Below, one piece after another: positions 57,064-64,000 of a stretch of 64,000 bases of DNA. Below the pieces are notes generated by a model that did no database searches, was not told where the DNA came from, and saw nothing but the letters and a program-made list of their open reading frames with translations. The stretch spans positions 39,740-103,739 of the forward strand of contig NZ_JABEBY010000014.1 of NCBI RefSeq assembly GCF_046719765.1, read 5' to 3'. The translations under genes and the position numbers were made by a program. The DNA comes from Halonotius sp046719765. GTDB taxonomy: Archaea > Halobacteriota > Halobacteria > Halobacteriales > Haloferacaceae. Each line of letters starts with the position of its first letter. The stretch's first letter is position 1.

Positions 57064-57507
57064 TCAATCTAGCGTGAATGGGTTTGTCGCGGTCGTGAGT
57101 CGGGTCACATCATCAAACACGTCGAAGTCATCGTCAAACGAGTAGATGTATTCGATATCTTCGTGCTGCATGTACGCAGCCAGGATCGAATCGACCCACT
57201 CTGGCCCTGATGACGCCGCATAGGTTCGAAACAACTGTTCGCCGTACAGGTGAACGGCGTTCGAGACGTGGACAAACTCAAAGCCACGACTCGATTGTAG
57301 ACGGTCGAGGGTTTCGGATGCAGCCGCCTTGCTGATACGTTTCTGGAGCGGATGGAGAATTTCGGGGACAACGTAGTTTATCAGTCTCCCACGGGGCAAC
57401 TCCCCGGTATCGATCCCGCTGAATATCGCCGTCGCGTCGTCGTGACGCGTCGCATTCGCATTTCGCGCGGCGAGAACAATATTCGAATCAAGACAAACCA
57501 CCTGCAT
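57064..57507 (-). CDS. PIN-domain toxin (VapC-like)
   Basis: The 147-residue protein has PIN catalytic residues Asp7 (CLDSN), Glu49 (VPEIL), Asp106 (EWVDSILAAY) and Asp125/Asp127 (SFDDDFDVF). It should be a ribonuclease toxin. ATG 57507 overlaps the stop of the upstream antitoxin gene (TGATG). GTG 57510 is an alternative start one residue earlier. Confidence 0.88.
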   Translation of the reverse strand: MQVVCLDSNIVLAARNANATRHDDATAIFSGIDTGELPRGRLINYVVPEILHPLQKRISKAAASETLDRLQSSRGFEFVHVSNAVHLYGEQLFRTYAASSGPEWVDSILAAYMQHEDIEYIYSFDDDFDVFDDVTRLTTATNPFTLD

Positions 57508-57764
57508 CACTCGCTCCAGGCACTCTCAGCAGCAGCGTCGCTCTCCCATGCCGGCCCGTCGAACGGTTCGGTGTCTTCGAACGCACCGTACTCCTCGTGA
57601 ATGACCTCGACTGACAGTTCTCCATCCGAGAGCACCCACCGAACGGTATCTCCCGGCGCAAGCGCGTCATCAAGTGCGTGCCGAATCGGTGCTGGGATCG
57701 TCGTTCCATAGCTGTCGTTGATCGTGGATTCTGCCTCCACGCGTGGGTCTGAGTCACTTGACAT
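57507..57764 (-). CDS. AbrB-type antitoxin of the PIN toxin
   Basis: The 85-residue protein contains VEAESTINDSYGTTIPAPIRHALDDALAPGDTVRWVLSDGELSVEVI, a swapped-hairpin AbrB domain, and an acidic C-terminal tail (YGAFEDTEPFDGPAWESDAAAESAWSE) suited to block the toxin. ATG 57764 is chosen because the domain and acidic leader start there. Confidence 0.85.
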   Translation of the reverse strand: MSSDSDPRVEAESTINDSYGTTIPAPIRHALDDALAPGDTVRWVLSDGELSVEVIHEEYGAFEDTEPFDGPAWESDAAAESAWSE

Positions 57765-58247
57765 ACGCAGTTGTTGCACTCCGAGTGCAATAAATTGGGC
57801 GGCCAATTGGCGATGCTCACCGTCTCAACGAAGTCAGTCCCAGAGGTCTTTGATTCGATCCCGAATATTTGCAAGCGTCCGGGTCACGATCGCCGATGGA
57901 TGGTGGTCGGGTGGCTGATCTGGAACCGCAGCCGTCGAGTCTGCAGCCGGTGGCGGATAGAAGTGTATGCGTTGCGTATGGGGATTTTAATGACGATCCC
58001 AGCGACACTGCCAGACCCCCTCAGAGTGGGTTTCAATATAATAAATGTTGTAATCCATCCGGGCTAACCCAAACGCCTGAGCGAGGCGGAACTTCAGCAT
58101 TTCAACAAGGGCCGGATCGCATCAGATGTCGAGACAGACGAGGACGACATCGACAACATCCTGTACGGATGAGCGTGTGTGTCGATACCGTAGGAATTGA
58201 CTAAGTTATCGTGCGCGTGCGAAGAAACAGCGGTCGCAGGGGAGCAG
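57765..58247. other. 483-bp gap with a decayed coding relic
   Basis: No intact gene is supported. Frame 58068-58172 (plus) reads PKRLSEAELQHFNKGR, then IASDVETDEDDIDNILYG and a stop; it lacks a start and is preceded by a stop, so it looks like the tail of a lost gene. Other short frames have shadow-like composition. Confidence 0.35.
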
Positions 58248-59927
58248 TTACAAGACGTAGGATTCCCCGGACTGGATACTCGAAGGCGTCGTCCCGGTAA
58301 CGCTCACCGACTCGGTAGGCGTCCCGCCATCATCGTCGAGAGCCGGCGGGTTGGCCTCGATGGTTACGTCCTCGCCGGCCTCCAGCGGTGGGAGACCGTT
58401 CAGCTCAAGCCCGAAGGAGACTTGAATAACGTCTCCTGAGCTCTCCAACAACGGCGGTTCGCTGGTTCCGGCAGCAGACTGTGCCTGCACATCATCGTAG
58501 TCAAGCGTCGTTGTCCCATCCGGCGTTGTCACCGTCCATGTCATCTCCGAGAGGTTGACCGGAGCCGAGCCGTTTGTGAGGCCATGCGCAACGGCGATCG
58601 CGTTGATTGAGTTATCCGCATCGGCCGCACCGAGGGTTTGTTCGATCGTAAGCGGACTCGCAGCCGTCGGCTCATCTGCATCAGGGTCGTCCGGCGCATC
58701 GTCATCGGTCTCGTTACCGCCATCGTCCGTCTCGTTACCATCAGGCAACTCATCATCCGTCTCGTTACCATCATCCGGGCCCCCGATGATGTCGTCTGGC
58801 TCCTCATCGGTGCCACCATCAGGATCAACCGGCCCGACCTCAACACCAGGGTTATCGAGTCGCCACGAGTAGAGATCGAGCAGCGTGAGCCCGGTTTCGA
58901 CCTCTGTCCCGTTGACAGCACCGGTCTCAAGATAGTCCGCGTAGCCATCAAGGATATCAAGCGTGTCGAGTTCGGAATCGGGGCCGGCTGTGATCACGGC
59001 GTTGACAACAGCTGGTTGAGCCACATCCTCCGGAACAGGCGTACTCGCTGGTGGGCCGTCATCGGAGCCACCGTCACCGATCGTTACGGTGAATGTATCC
59101 TGATTCTCGATATCGTCGACAGTCGCAGTTATTGTACCCGACTGTGCCACACTCTCATTGGCAGGCGTGATGTTGAGACTGACCGTTCCCGGAACCGGAT
59201 ACAGCCATGTCGACTCATTTTGTGTGAACGCAAAGCCGATCGGTTGTGGATCGCTGACCGTCCAGCCCTCTGGGAGCTCGGAGGTATCCAACTGAAGATA
59301 CGCATCCGCACTCTGGTTGCTCACCGTTATCGTACCGCCGTCAGCCGGGAGTGTCTTGTTCGGGATATCGATCGAGTCGGTCGGAGCCTGTGTGTCGCCG
59401 GTGAACTCGATCTGAGTACCGCTGGTCTGACCGATCGTATACGGTTCAAGGCTCGCATCCTGAACCGTTGAAACACCGGTGACCGCAAGATCAACCGTTC
59501 CGTTTTCGCCGTTCGAAACATCGGCATCGAACAAGGAGATGGTCGATGCGTTCTCATAGGTTGCATCGAGCGTCGTCACACGGACAGTCACAGTTTGATC
59601 ATTTGGCCCATACTGAATGTCAGTCAACGGCCCGGCAGTACCGTCGGTGAGCACCGAGACATCCTCAAGCGTTGCCTCCGAGCCCGAAGCAGCCAGAGTC
59701 AGTTCAAACACATCGACTCCACCGGTCGCACCGCTGGCGGTAACAGTCGCCGTCGCGGACTGATCAGTTGGCACGGTCTCCGGGGCATCAACGCCGATAT
59801 CGATACTGCCCGCATCCGACGCCGAAACCGAGCCGCCGGCCGGTGCCGCAGCACCAGCGGCCGTCGCAAGCAACACCACCAACAGGAGACCAACACCGAC
59901 GGTTCGCGGCCACCGAGCGGTAGACAT
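58248..59927 (-). CDS. Surface protein: cohesin-like, DAYLQ, LD-Y tail and archaellin-like domains
   Basis: The 559-residue protein has a Sec signal (GVGLLLVVLLATAAGAAAPAGG). Residues ~41-178 resemble a cohesin domain (IDIGVDAPETVPTDQSATATV, GGVDVFELTLAAS, LEDVSVLTDGTAGPL). A DAYLQ module lies at 186-283, an LD-Y module at 302-361 and an acidic linker with three NETDD sequons at 365-424. Residues 425-559 resemble the beta-sandwich of archaellins (NLSEMTWTVTTPDGTTTLDYDD, LEAGEDVTIEANPPAL). It starts in the stop of the dockerin-bearing upstream gene. It is a strong candidate for a scaffold or filament adaptor. Domain assignments are by eye. Confidence 0.8.
   Translation of the reverse strand: MSTARWPRTVGVGLLLVVLLATAAGAAAPAGGSVSASDAGSIDIGVDAPETVPTDQSATATVTASGATGGVDVFELTLAASGSEATLEDVSVLTDGTAGPLTDIQYGPNDQTVTVRVTTLDATYENASTISLFDADVSNGENGTVDLAVTGVSTVQDASLEPYTIGQTSGTQIEFTGDTQAPTDSIDIPNKTLPADGGTITVSNQSADAYLQLDTSELPEGWTVSDPQPIGFAFTQNESTWLYPVPGTVSLNITPANESVAQSGTITATVDDIENQDTFTVTIGDGGSDDGPPASTPVPEDVAQPAVVNAVITAGPDSELDTLDILDGYADYLETGAVNGTEVETGLTLLDLYSWRLDNPGVEVGPVDPDGGTDEEPDDIIGGPDDGNETDDELPDGNETDDGGNETDDDAPDDPDADEPTAASPLTIEQTLGAADADNSINAIAVAHGLTNGSAPVNLSEMTWTVTTPDGTTTLDYDDVQAQSAAGTSEPPLLESSGDVIQVSFGLELNGLPPLEAGEDVTIEANPPALDDDGGTPTESVSVTGTTPSSIQSGESYVL
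58251..58655 (-). other. Archaellin/pilin-like C-terminal domain
   Basis: Residues 425-559 resemble the outer beta domain of archaellins: NLSEMTWTVTTPDGTTTLDYDD, FGLELNGLPPLEAGEDVTIEANPPAL, ending IQSGESYVL. The N-terminal polymerisation helix of archaellins is absent, so this is a detached copy. Confidence 0.45.
58845..59024 (-). repeat. LD-Y tail module, internal
   Basis: Residues 302-361: VVNAVITAGPDSELDTLDILDGYADYLETGAVNG, LTLLDLYSWRLDNPG. This is the only copy inside a longer protein with further domains after it. Confidence 0.75.
59082..59370 (-). repeat. DAYLQ module
   Basis: Residues ~186-283: SIDIPNKTLPADGGTITVSNQSADAYLQLDTSELPEGW and ATVDDIENQDTFTVTI. The DETTW-GGVPNP core is replaced by NESTWLYPVPG. 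Confidence 0.7.
59394..59807 (-). other. Cohesin-like domain
   Basis: Residues 41-178 follow the cohesin strand order: an N-terminal V-x-P-x-D-x-x-A strand, G-VDVFELTLAAS, a V-T-DGTAGPL turn, TVTVRVTTLDATYENASTISLFDADVSNGENG and a final VDLAVTGVST strand. Haloarchaeal surface proteins have related domains; direct homology must be tested by profile search. Confidence 0.55.
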
Positions 59928-62900
59928 CAGTTATCACCACCCGTGAGTGCCGCAAAGAGTGCTTGCACGTCATCGGTGGTCACACTCTGAGGATCAGTCC
60001 CGGAGAAGTTGAATGCCTTCGGATGGTTCTGAACAGCATCGCTCTGAAGATTCTCATAGAGGAGCTGGACATCAGCTTGACTGAGAGTTCCATCACCACT
60101 AACATCCTCATACAACCCGTCGCCGTTGAGATCCTGCGGCGGGTTCTGGCCATCGCCGATTGTCACATCCGGCCCTTCAGGCAGGACGTTAACAACTAAC
60201 TGTCCGGTGTCCGTCGTTTCACCATCATTTGCCGTTGCTTCCATCGTCGCGGTGTAGGTGCCGGCTGCAAGCGACGATGGGATCGCAACCGTGAGTCCGA
60301 CGGATGTGCTGTCACCCGCTTCGAGATCGAAGTTGTTCATCTCGATCGAGACATTCTCAGCAGGAATCACGCCATCTCCGGATGCAGCTGTTAACTCACC
60401 GACCGAGATCGTAATCCCAAGAAGTGAATCGGTTCCTTTTGCCTCATCAACGGTTGTGTCAGTGCTGACAGTTGCCTCCGAACCCTTGTACAGCGTCGCC
60501 GAGGTTGAGGAGAGTGAAACTGTCGACTCCAACTCAGCCGCCGAGACTTCGGTTGTATCGATGGTGAACTCGCTATCGACGCCGCTTCCTGCTTGGTCGC
60601 TGGTGCTGATTGCTGTCGCATCACCATCCTGTGACTGAATAACGGTGCCAAACTCCTTCGAAATCGCTTCAACAGTATATTCGCTCGACTGAATATCCTC
60701 AATCGTTGCATACTCGTTGCCAATAGTCCCACCATCGTCGCCCGAGTGTGTACAGTTCGGGATCTCGTTTTCGAACTCGTAGGTTGCGTAATTGAGACCT
60801 GTGTGGTTACCTTGGTTATCGGTGATATGTAGATCGAGATCCGAAGACTCGTAGTTGAGATCGTAGGTGACGTTGTTCGTATCATCGGCAGGTGTGTGGA
60901 CTTCTTGGGCGGTCTCACCGGATCCAAGAACACCCGACAGTACGTCGAATGACTCCCCAAAGTCGAAATCCAACACACCCGTTTCGAACTCCTCGGTCAG
61001 TTCATCCTCGGAGTTGTACAGCTCGGCAACAAGCCGATACTGATCGCTGCCGAGGACACTCAGTGGTGCCGCATACTGGAACTCAAGTGTGCGTTCTTCA
61101 CCCGGTTCGAGCCGCGGAACAGGTTCATTAAGAACAGCCGGGAACTCGGTTGCATTATCCTTACCGTTTGGCGGCGTGTTGCGTGCCTCGATCGTTAGCT
61201 CCGGGGTCGGGGTAAACGGTTCAAGCCCAGTGTTGCGGATGGTGATAGATCCAGTTTCGACCCCATTCCAGCCGTCATCGTATCGGTATATCGGCCCGTC
61301 ACCGATCACAGGGAGATTAAGCGCGTCAGTAATGTTGAGATCGGAGACTTCGAGGTCAGTGATCTCTGCCCGTCGTCGAGACAGCTGTAAACAAACCTGT
61401 GGGGAAACCCCCTCCTGTTCGATGAGTTTGTAATCCTCCTCGTCTACCACTTGGTTGACGCCCCATGCGGCAACACCCTCAAGACCACTAGTTACGTCAG
61501 GCACACCGCCGACAACCGCCTCCCAGACTTCTGCTTTGGCCAAGTTTGAACCAATGTATGCGGAGTTTTGTAGAATCCCAGACTTCGTCGTTACTGCCCC
61601 CGATGCTTTCAAGCTGAGAGTTGGAAGTGCCGAATTGATCGCGTGAACACCGTGTAATGCAGACTTCGTTCCGGAGGCAAGCCCTTTAGCGATCTTACTT
61701 GCTTTGGCGACTTTGACGATCTTGTACCCTTTCGCCGCACTCGCAAGAAGTTTGTAGCTCTTTGCTGCCACGTAGCTCGCCTTAATCGCTTTCAATGCAA
61801 TAACCCCGATCGAGACAACGGCTGTCCCAAGCAGTTGATCCTCAACCGTGTTTTCCGCACCAGTTTCAGCGACCTCAACGCTGAACGTTTTGCCGGTGAC
61901 CGCACTGTCACCAATAAGGGCATTAACAGTCTCCTCAGCCTGACGTTCAGACTGGCCAAGCGCGCTTTCGATTTCACTCGTCCGCGCATTAATAAACGAA
62001 ATAATTTCTTGACGCTCTTGATTGGTGAAATCGCCGTCAGTAAGATCTGTAAGGAACGACTCCTTGTACTCGGGGAACACCTCCTGTTCGTACGTTTCAA
62101 ACGCTTCGGCTGGCGTTAACCCACCGTACGTGAGATAGTTCTCTTGCTCCGGATGAGTGCCCAGCATGTACTGCTCGAACAGTTCTTGACGCTCACTCTC
62201 CGGAACCGCTGCAGCCTGCGAGTAGAGTTCATCGTAGAAACTGTACAGTGTGGCGAATCGGTCGGTGTCATCACCGTCCGTCTCCGTTTTTGTCTGTTCA
62301 AGTGTGTCACGGAACTCATCATCCAACGTTGCTGGATCAACGACACCAGCTTGATATCCCAAATAGTTCACAAACTTGTCGGCATACACTGATCCGTGTT
62401 CATTATATACGTCAGCAGCAGCCTGTGCCTCAAGCCGGATCGCTTCCTCAAGTGAATCCCGAACCGCATCTCGGTGTGTATTCAAAGCCTGTTCAACTGG
62501 TCCTGTCCCGCCGTCGATATCGCCAGCGAATCGGAGGTTATCAAGAAGGACAGCACTATCGAAGACACCGTCGGATGCATCCGCGACCCGAACGATGAGC
62601 CGTGCCGTTTCTCCTTGGAAACCGCCAAGTGATCGCTCCGCCGTCAGCAACTCTGTCACCGCGTTGTACGTGATATCTTGTGGTTCTGGAAGTGGGGGGG
62701 TTGGACTCTGTGATCCACCGCCAGGCTCATTAGAATACTCAATGGCATTACTGACAGTGACAGGATCACCGTTCGGAAGAGTCCCGATATTCGTTTTGGT
62801 GCCGTTAGGAAGAATCAGAATCGCCTCAAAAAAGTCTTGGAACTGGCTGTCGGTATATGTTGGAGGCTCATCGCTTCCAAACTGATACTCAAATTTGATC

Positions 62901-63385
62901 CCTTCAGCACCTGCTGGGATTGTAAAATCAATACGGATTTCTGCTACGTCATTTGCGTCATAGTTGTCGGGTGAGTAGTTCTGTATACTCCGTCCGTTAA
63001 CGTTGGTACTTGCAAAATTGCTTGGTGGATTATCGGCTTCAGACGCGTTGCCGCTGCTTAAAACGAGATGAGAGTTTCCGTCCTGTGGAAACTCCTGCAT
63101 CGATTTTGCAAACGCCGATAATTGGGGTGTTTCCCCTAAATATTCAACGTTTGTAACGTTATTATAGAATTCCGGCGTAGCAAACGTCTGAACAAAGCTG
63201 TCGATTTTGTCTTCTGAAAACGAGGCTGTTGTGAACAGTGTTTCACCGGGACGATCCTCTTGACCGGCGACAGACGAAGCACCACCGATCGAAAAGAAAG
63301 CACCAGATGCAACCGATGATCCGATGAATTCTCTTCGATTAATCCACCAGTTGGTTACTTGTTCGTTATTGTCGTTATCAGGCAT
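59927..63385 (-). CDS. 1152-residue Tat-exported surface protein with choice-of-anchor L and dockerin domains
   Basis: The N-terminus INRREFIGSSVASGAFFSIGGASSVAG is a twin-arginine signal. Residues ~50-290 match a choice-of-anchor L domain (SHLVLSSGNASEAD, IRIDFTIPAGAEGIKFEYQFGSDEPPTYTDSQFQDFFEAILILPNGT). A long helical region (~290-600) contains a hydrophobic patch, followed by Ig-like domains (~690-1075). The last 68 residues are dockerin-like (DLNGDGLYEDVSGDGTLSQADVQLLYENL, VTTDDVQALF). Its stop overlaps the start of the cohesin-bearing gene (TGATG). Architecture suggests a large secreted module attached through the dockerin. Confidence 0.85.
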   Translation of the reverse strand: MPDNDNNEQVTNWWINRREFIGSSVASGAFFSIGGASSVAGQEDRPGETLFTTASFSEDKIDSFVQTFATPEFYNNVTNVEYLGETPQLSAFAKSMQEFPQDGNSHLVLSSGNASEADNPPSNFASTNVNGRSIQNYSPDNYDANDVAEIRIDFTIPAGAEGIKFEYQFGSDEPPTYTDSQFQDFFEAILILPNGTKTNIGTLPNGDPVTVSNAIEYSNEPGGGSQSPTPPLPEPQDITYNAVTELLTAERSLGGFQGETARLIVRVADASDGVFDSAVLLDNLRFAGDIDGGTGPVEQALNTHRDAVRDSLEEAIRLEAQAAADVYNEHGSVYADKFVNYLGYQAGVVDPATLDDEFRDTLEQTKTETDGDDTDRFATLYSFYDELYSQAAAVPESERQELFEQYMLGTHPEQENYLTYGGLTPAEAFETYEQEVFPEYKESFLTDLTDGDFTNQERQEIISFINARTSEIESALGQSERQAEETVNALIGDSAVTGKTFSVEVAETGAENTVEDQLLGTAVVSIGVIALKAIKASYVAAKSYKLLASAAKGYKIVKVAKASKIAKGLASGTKSALHGVHAINSALPTLSLKASGAVTTKSGILQNSAYIGSNLAKAEVWEAVVGGVPDVTSGLEGVAAWGVNQVVDEEDYKLIEQEGVSPQVCLQLSRRRAEITDLEVSDLNITDALNLPVIGDGPIYRYDDGWNGVETGSITIRNTGLEPFTPTPELTIEARNTPPNGKDNATEFPAVLNEPVPRLEPGEERTLEFQYAAPLSVLGSDQYRLVAELYNSEDELTEEFETGVLDFDFGESFDVLSGVLGSGETAQEVHTPADDTNNVTYDLNYESSDLDLHITDNQGNHTGLNYATYEFENEIPNCTHSGDDGGTIGNEYATIEDIQSSEYTVEAISKEFGTVIQSQDGDATAISTSDQAGSGVDSEFTIDTTEVSAAELESTVSLSSTSATLYKGSEATVSTDTTVDEAKGTDSLLGITISVGELTAASGDGVIPAENVSIEMNNFDLEAGDSTSVGLTVAIPSSLAAGTYTATMEATANDGETTDTGQLVVNVLPEGPDVTIGDGQNPPQDLNGDGLYEDVSGDGTLSQADVQLLYENLQSDAVQNHPKAFNFSGTDPQSVTTDDVQALFAALTGGDN
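59930..60133 (-). other. Dockerin-type calcium-binding domain
   Basis: Residues 1085-1152: DVSGDGTLSQAD is a full EF-type loop (D, S, D, G...D), then VQLLYENL. The second half (FNFSGTDPQSVTTDDVQALF) is degenerate. This is the two-unit layout of dockerins. Confidence 0.7.
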
Positions 63386-63623
63386 CGTACGATCGTCTAA
63401 GCTGATAATTATACTAATACTTAATTATTTTCCTTCATTTTAATTTCGTTACATTTATAATAAATCATATCTGAATATCATTTTGTCTATTTTGTGATAT
63501 ATTTACCCGAAAATAATCAAGAGAAGCGATCGGCTACCAACGAGAGAATTCGGCTCTGTAGTTTCGCTAGACGCAGCAGCAACAGCCTCGTTATCTCGAT
63601 AGAAAACGAAGAGATGGAGTATT

Positions 63624-63926
63624 GTGACTTCGGAAATCCGTCTCTTCACCCGTGTTACGGCGGCGAAAGCTAAAGCAGTTGTCGCTGATCCGGACGAACC
63701 CGCCGACCCCGAAAGGGGTGGCGGGTTCGCCGAGTGGGCGATGCTCACGCTGCATGCACTTCGTATCGAACTGGGCAAATCATACCGCGTCGCGGTGGAT
63801 TTGCTCAGTGAAATGCCCAACGTGCTTGCTGAGATTGGCCTCACCAGACTTCCACACTACACTGTTCTCCGCACGTGGTTTGAACGAATCTCGACTAAAA
63901 CGTGGCGTGCGTTTCTCGGCGAATAA
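63624..63926 (+). pseudogene. Truncated IS5-type transposase, N-terminal part
   Basis: The ~100-residue frame contains GGGFAEWAMLTLHALRIELGKSYRVAVDLLSEMPNVLAEIGLTRLPHYTVLRTWFERISTKTWRAFLG, then stops. The segment matches the N-terminal third of the IS5-type transposase at 39117-39950 (GGGGFADYALVSLHCLRIYL). The catalytic part is missing. Confidence 0.75.
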
Positions 63927-63968
63927 TGAGTACGAAAAGTTTTGTTAGCTAAGCTTGATAGAGGAGTA

Positions 63969-64000
63969 ATGGAGCGCTCACGTCGAAAGGAGATTGAGCA
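63969..64000 (+). CDS. Possible start of a gene running off the window
   Basis: ATG 63969 opens MERSRRKEIEQ with a gaggag element just upstream that resembles a Shine-Dalgarno site. Only eleven codons are visible, so no product can be named. Confidence 0.25.
   Translation, partial: MERSRRKEIE

Overview
The window is chromosomal DNA of a halophilic archaeon (class Halobacteria). The evidence is an acidic proteome with moderate-to-high GC, TATA-box promoters about 25-30 bases upstream of leaderless starts, twin-arginine lipoprotein signals, halocyanin, PAN, Mre11-Rad50, intein-split PolB, S-layer-type glycoproteins with a PGF-CTERM tail, and haloarchaeal insertion sequences. I cannot name the genus from sequence alone. 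No rRNA, tRNA or CRISPR array was recognised.

Layout. 0-8 kb is a phosphate-uptake locus: an arsenate-reductase-like phosphatase (cut by the window edge), an AbrB-PhoU fusion, and pstS-pstC-pstA-pstB-phoU with a second phoU behind its own TATA box. 8-13 kb carries a MATE exporter, a glutaredoxin, a thioesterase, a small AT-rich island with a 50-residue peptide and a four-helix membrane protein, then a DtxR-type regulator and a ferritin-like protein. 13-16.8 kb is the SUF Fe-S assembly operon sufC-sufB-sufD. 16.9-23.6 kb is one gene for DNA polymerase B interrupted by three inteins that together outweigh the polymerase. 23.7-33 kb holds small conserved haloarchaeal proteins, rad50-mre11, a winged-helix regulator, PAN, endonuclease III and a VapBC pair. 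32.5-37.4 kb is a haloarchaeal cytochrome b complex operon with halocyanin and several small membrane proteins but no Rieske protein. 37.4-40.7 kb is accessory: a ribbon-helix-helix protein, an AT-rich lipoprotein and a degenerate IS6-type transposase split by an IS5-type element that left an 8-bp target duplication.

The right-hand 23 kb (40.7-63.4 kb) is the most unusual part. Seven large exported proteins lie on the minus strand. They are built from a few shared modules: a ~97-residue beta module that I call DAYLQ (five copies in four proteins) and a ~60-70-residue helical tail with two hydrophobic LD-x-Y-x-x-x-L segments (six copies in five proteins). One protein also has a cohesin-like N-terminal domain and an archaellin-like C-terminal domain; the protein encoded immediately upstream, with overlapping TGATG codons, ends in a dockerin-type calcium-loop domain. 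The set looks like a haloarchaeal surface assembly with cohesin-dockerin-type attachment, built around an S-layer-like glycoprotein and a 1688-residue beta-helix adhesin. Inserted within it are a solitary TnpB element with a co-translated AbrB-type protein, a second AbrB/PIN toxin-antitoxin pair, several tiny haloarchaeal genes, and at the right edge a broken IS5-type transposase.
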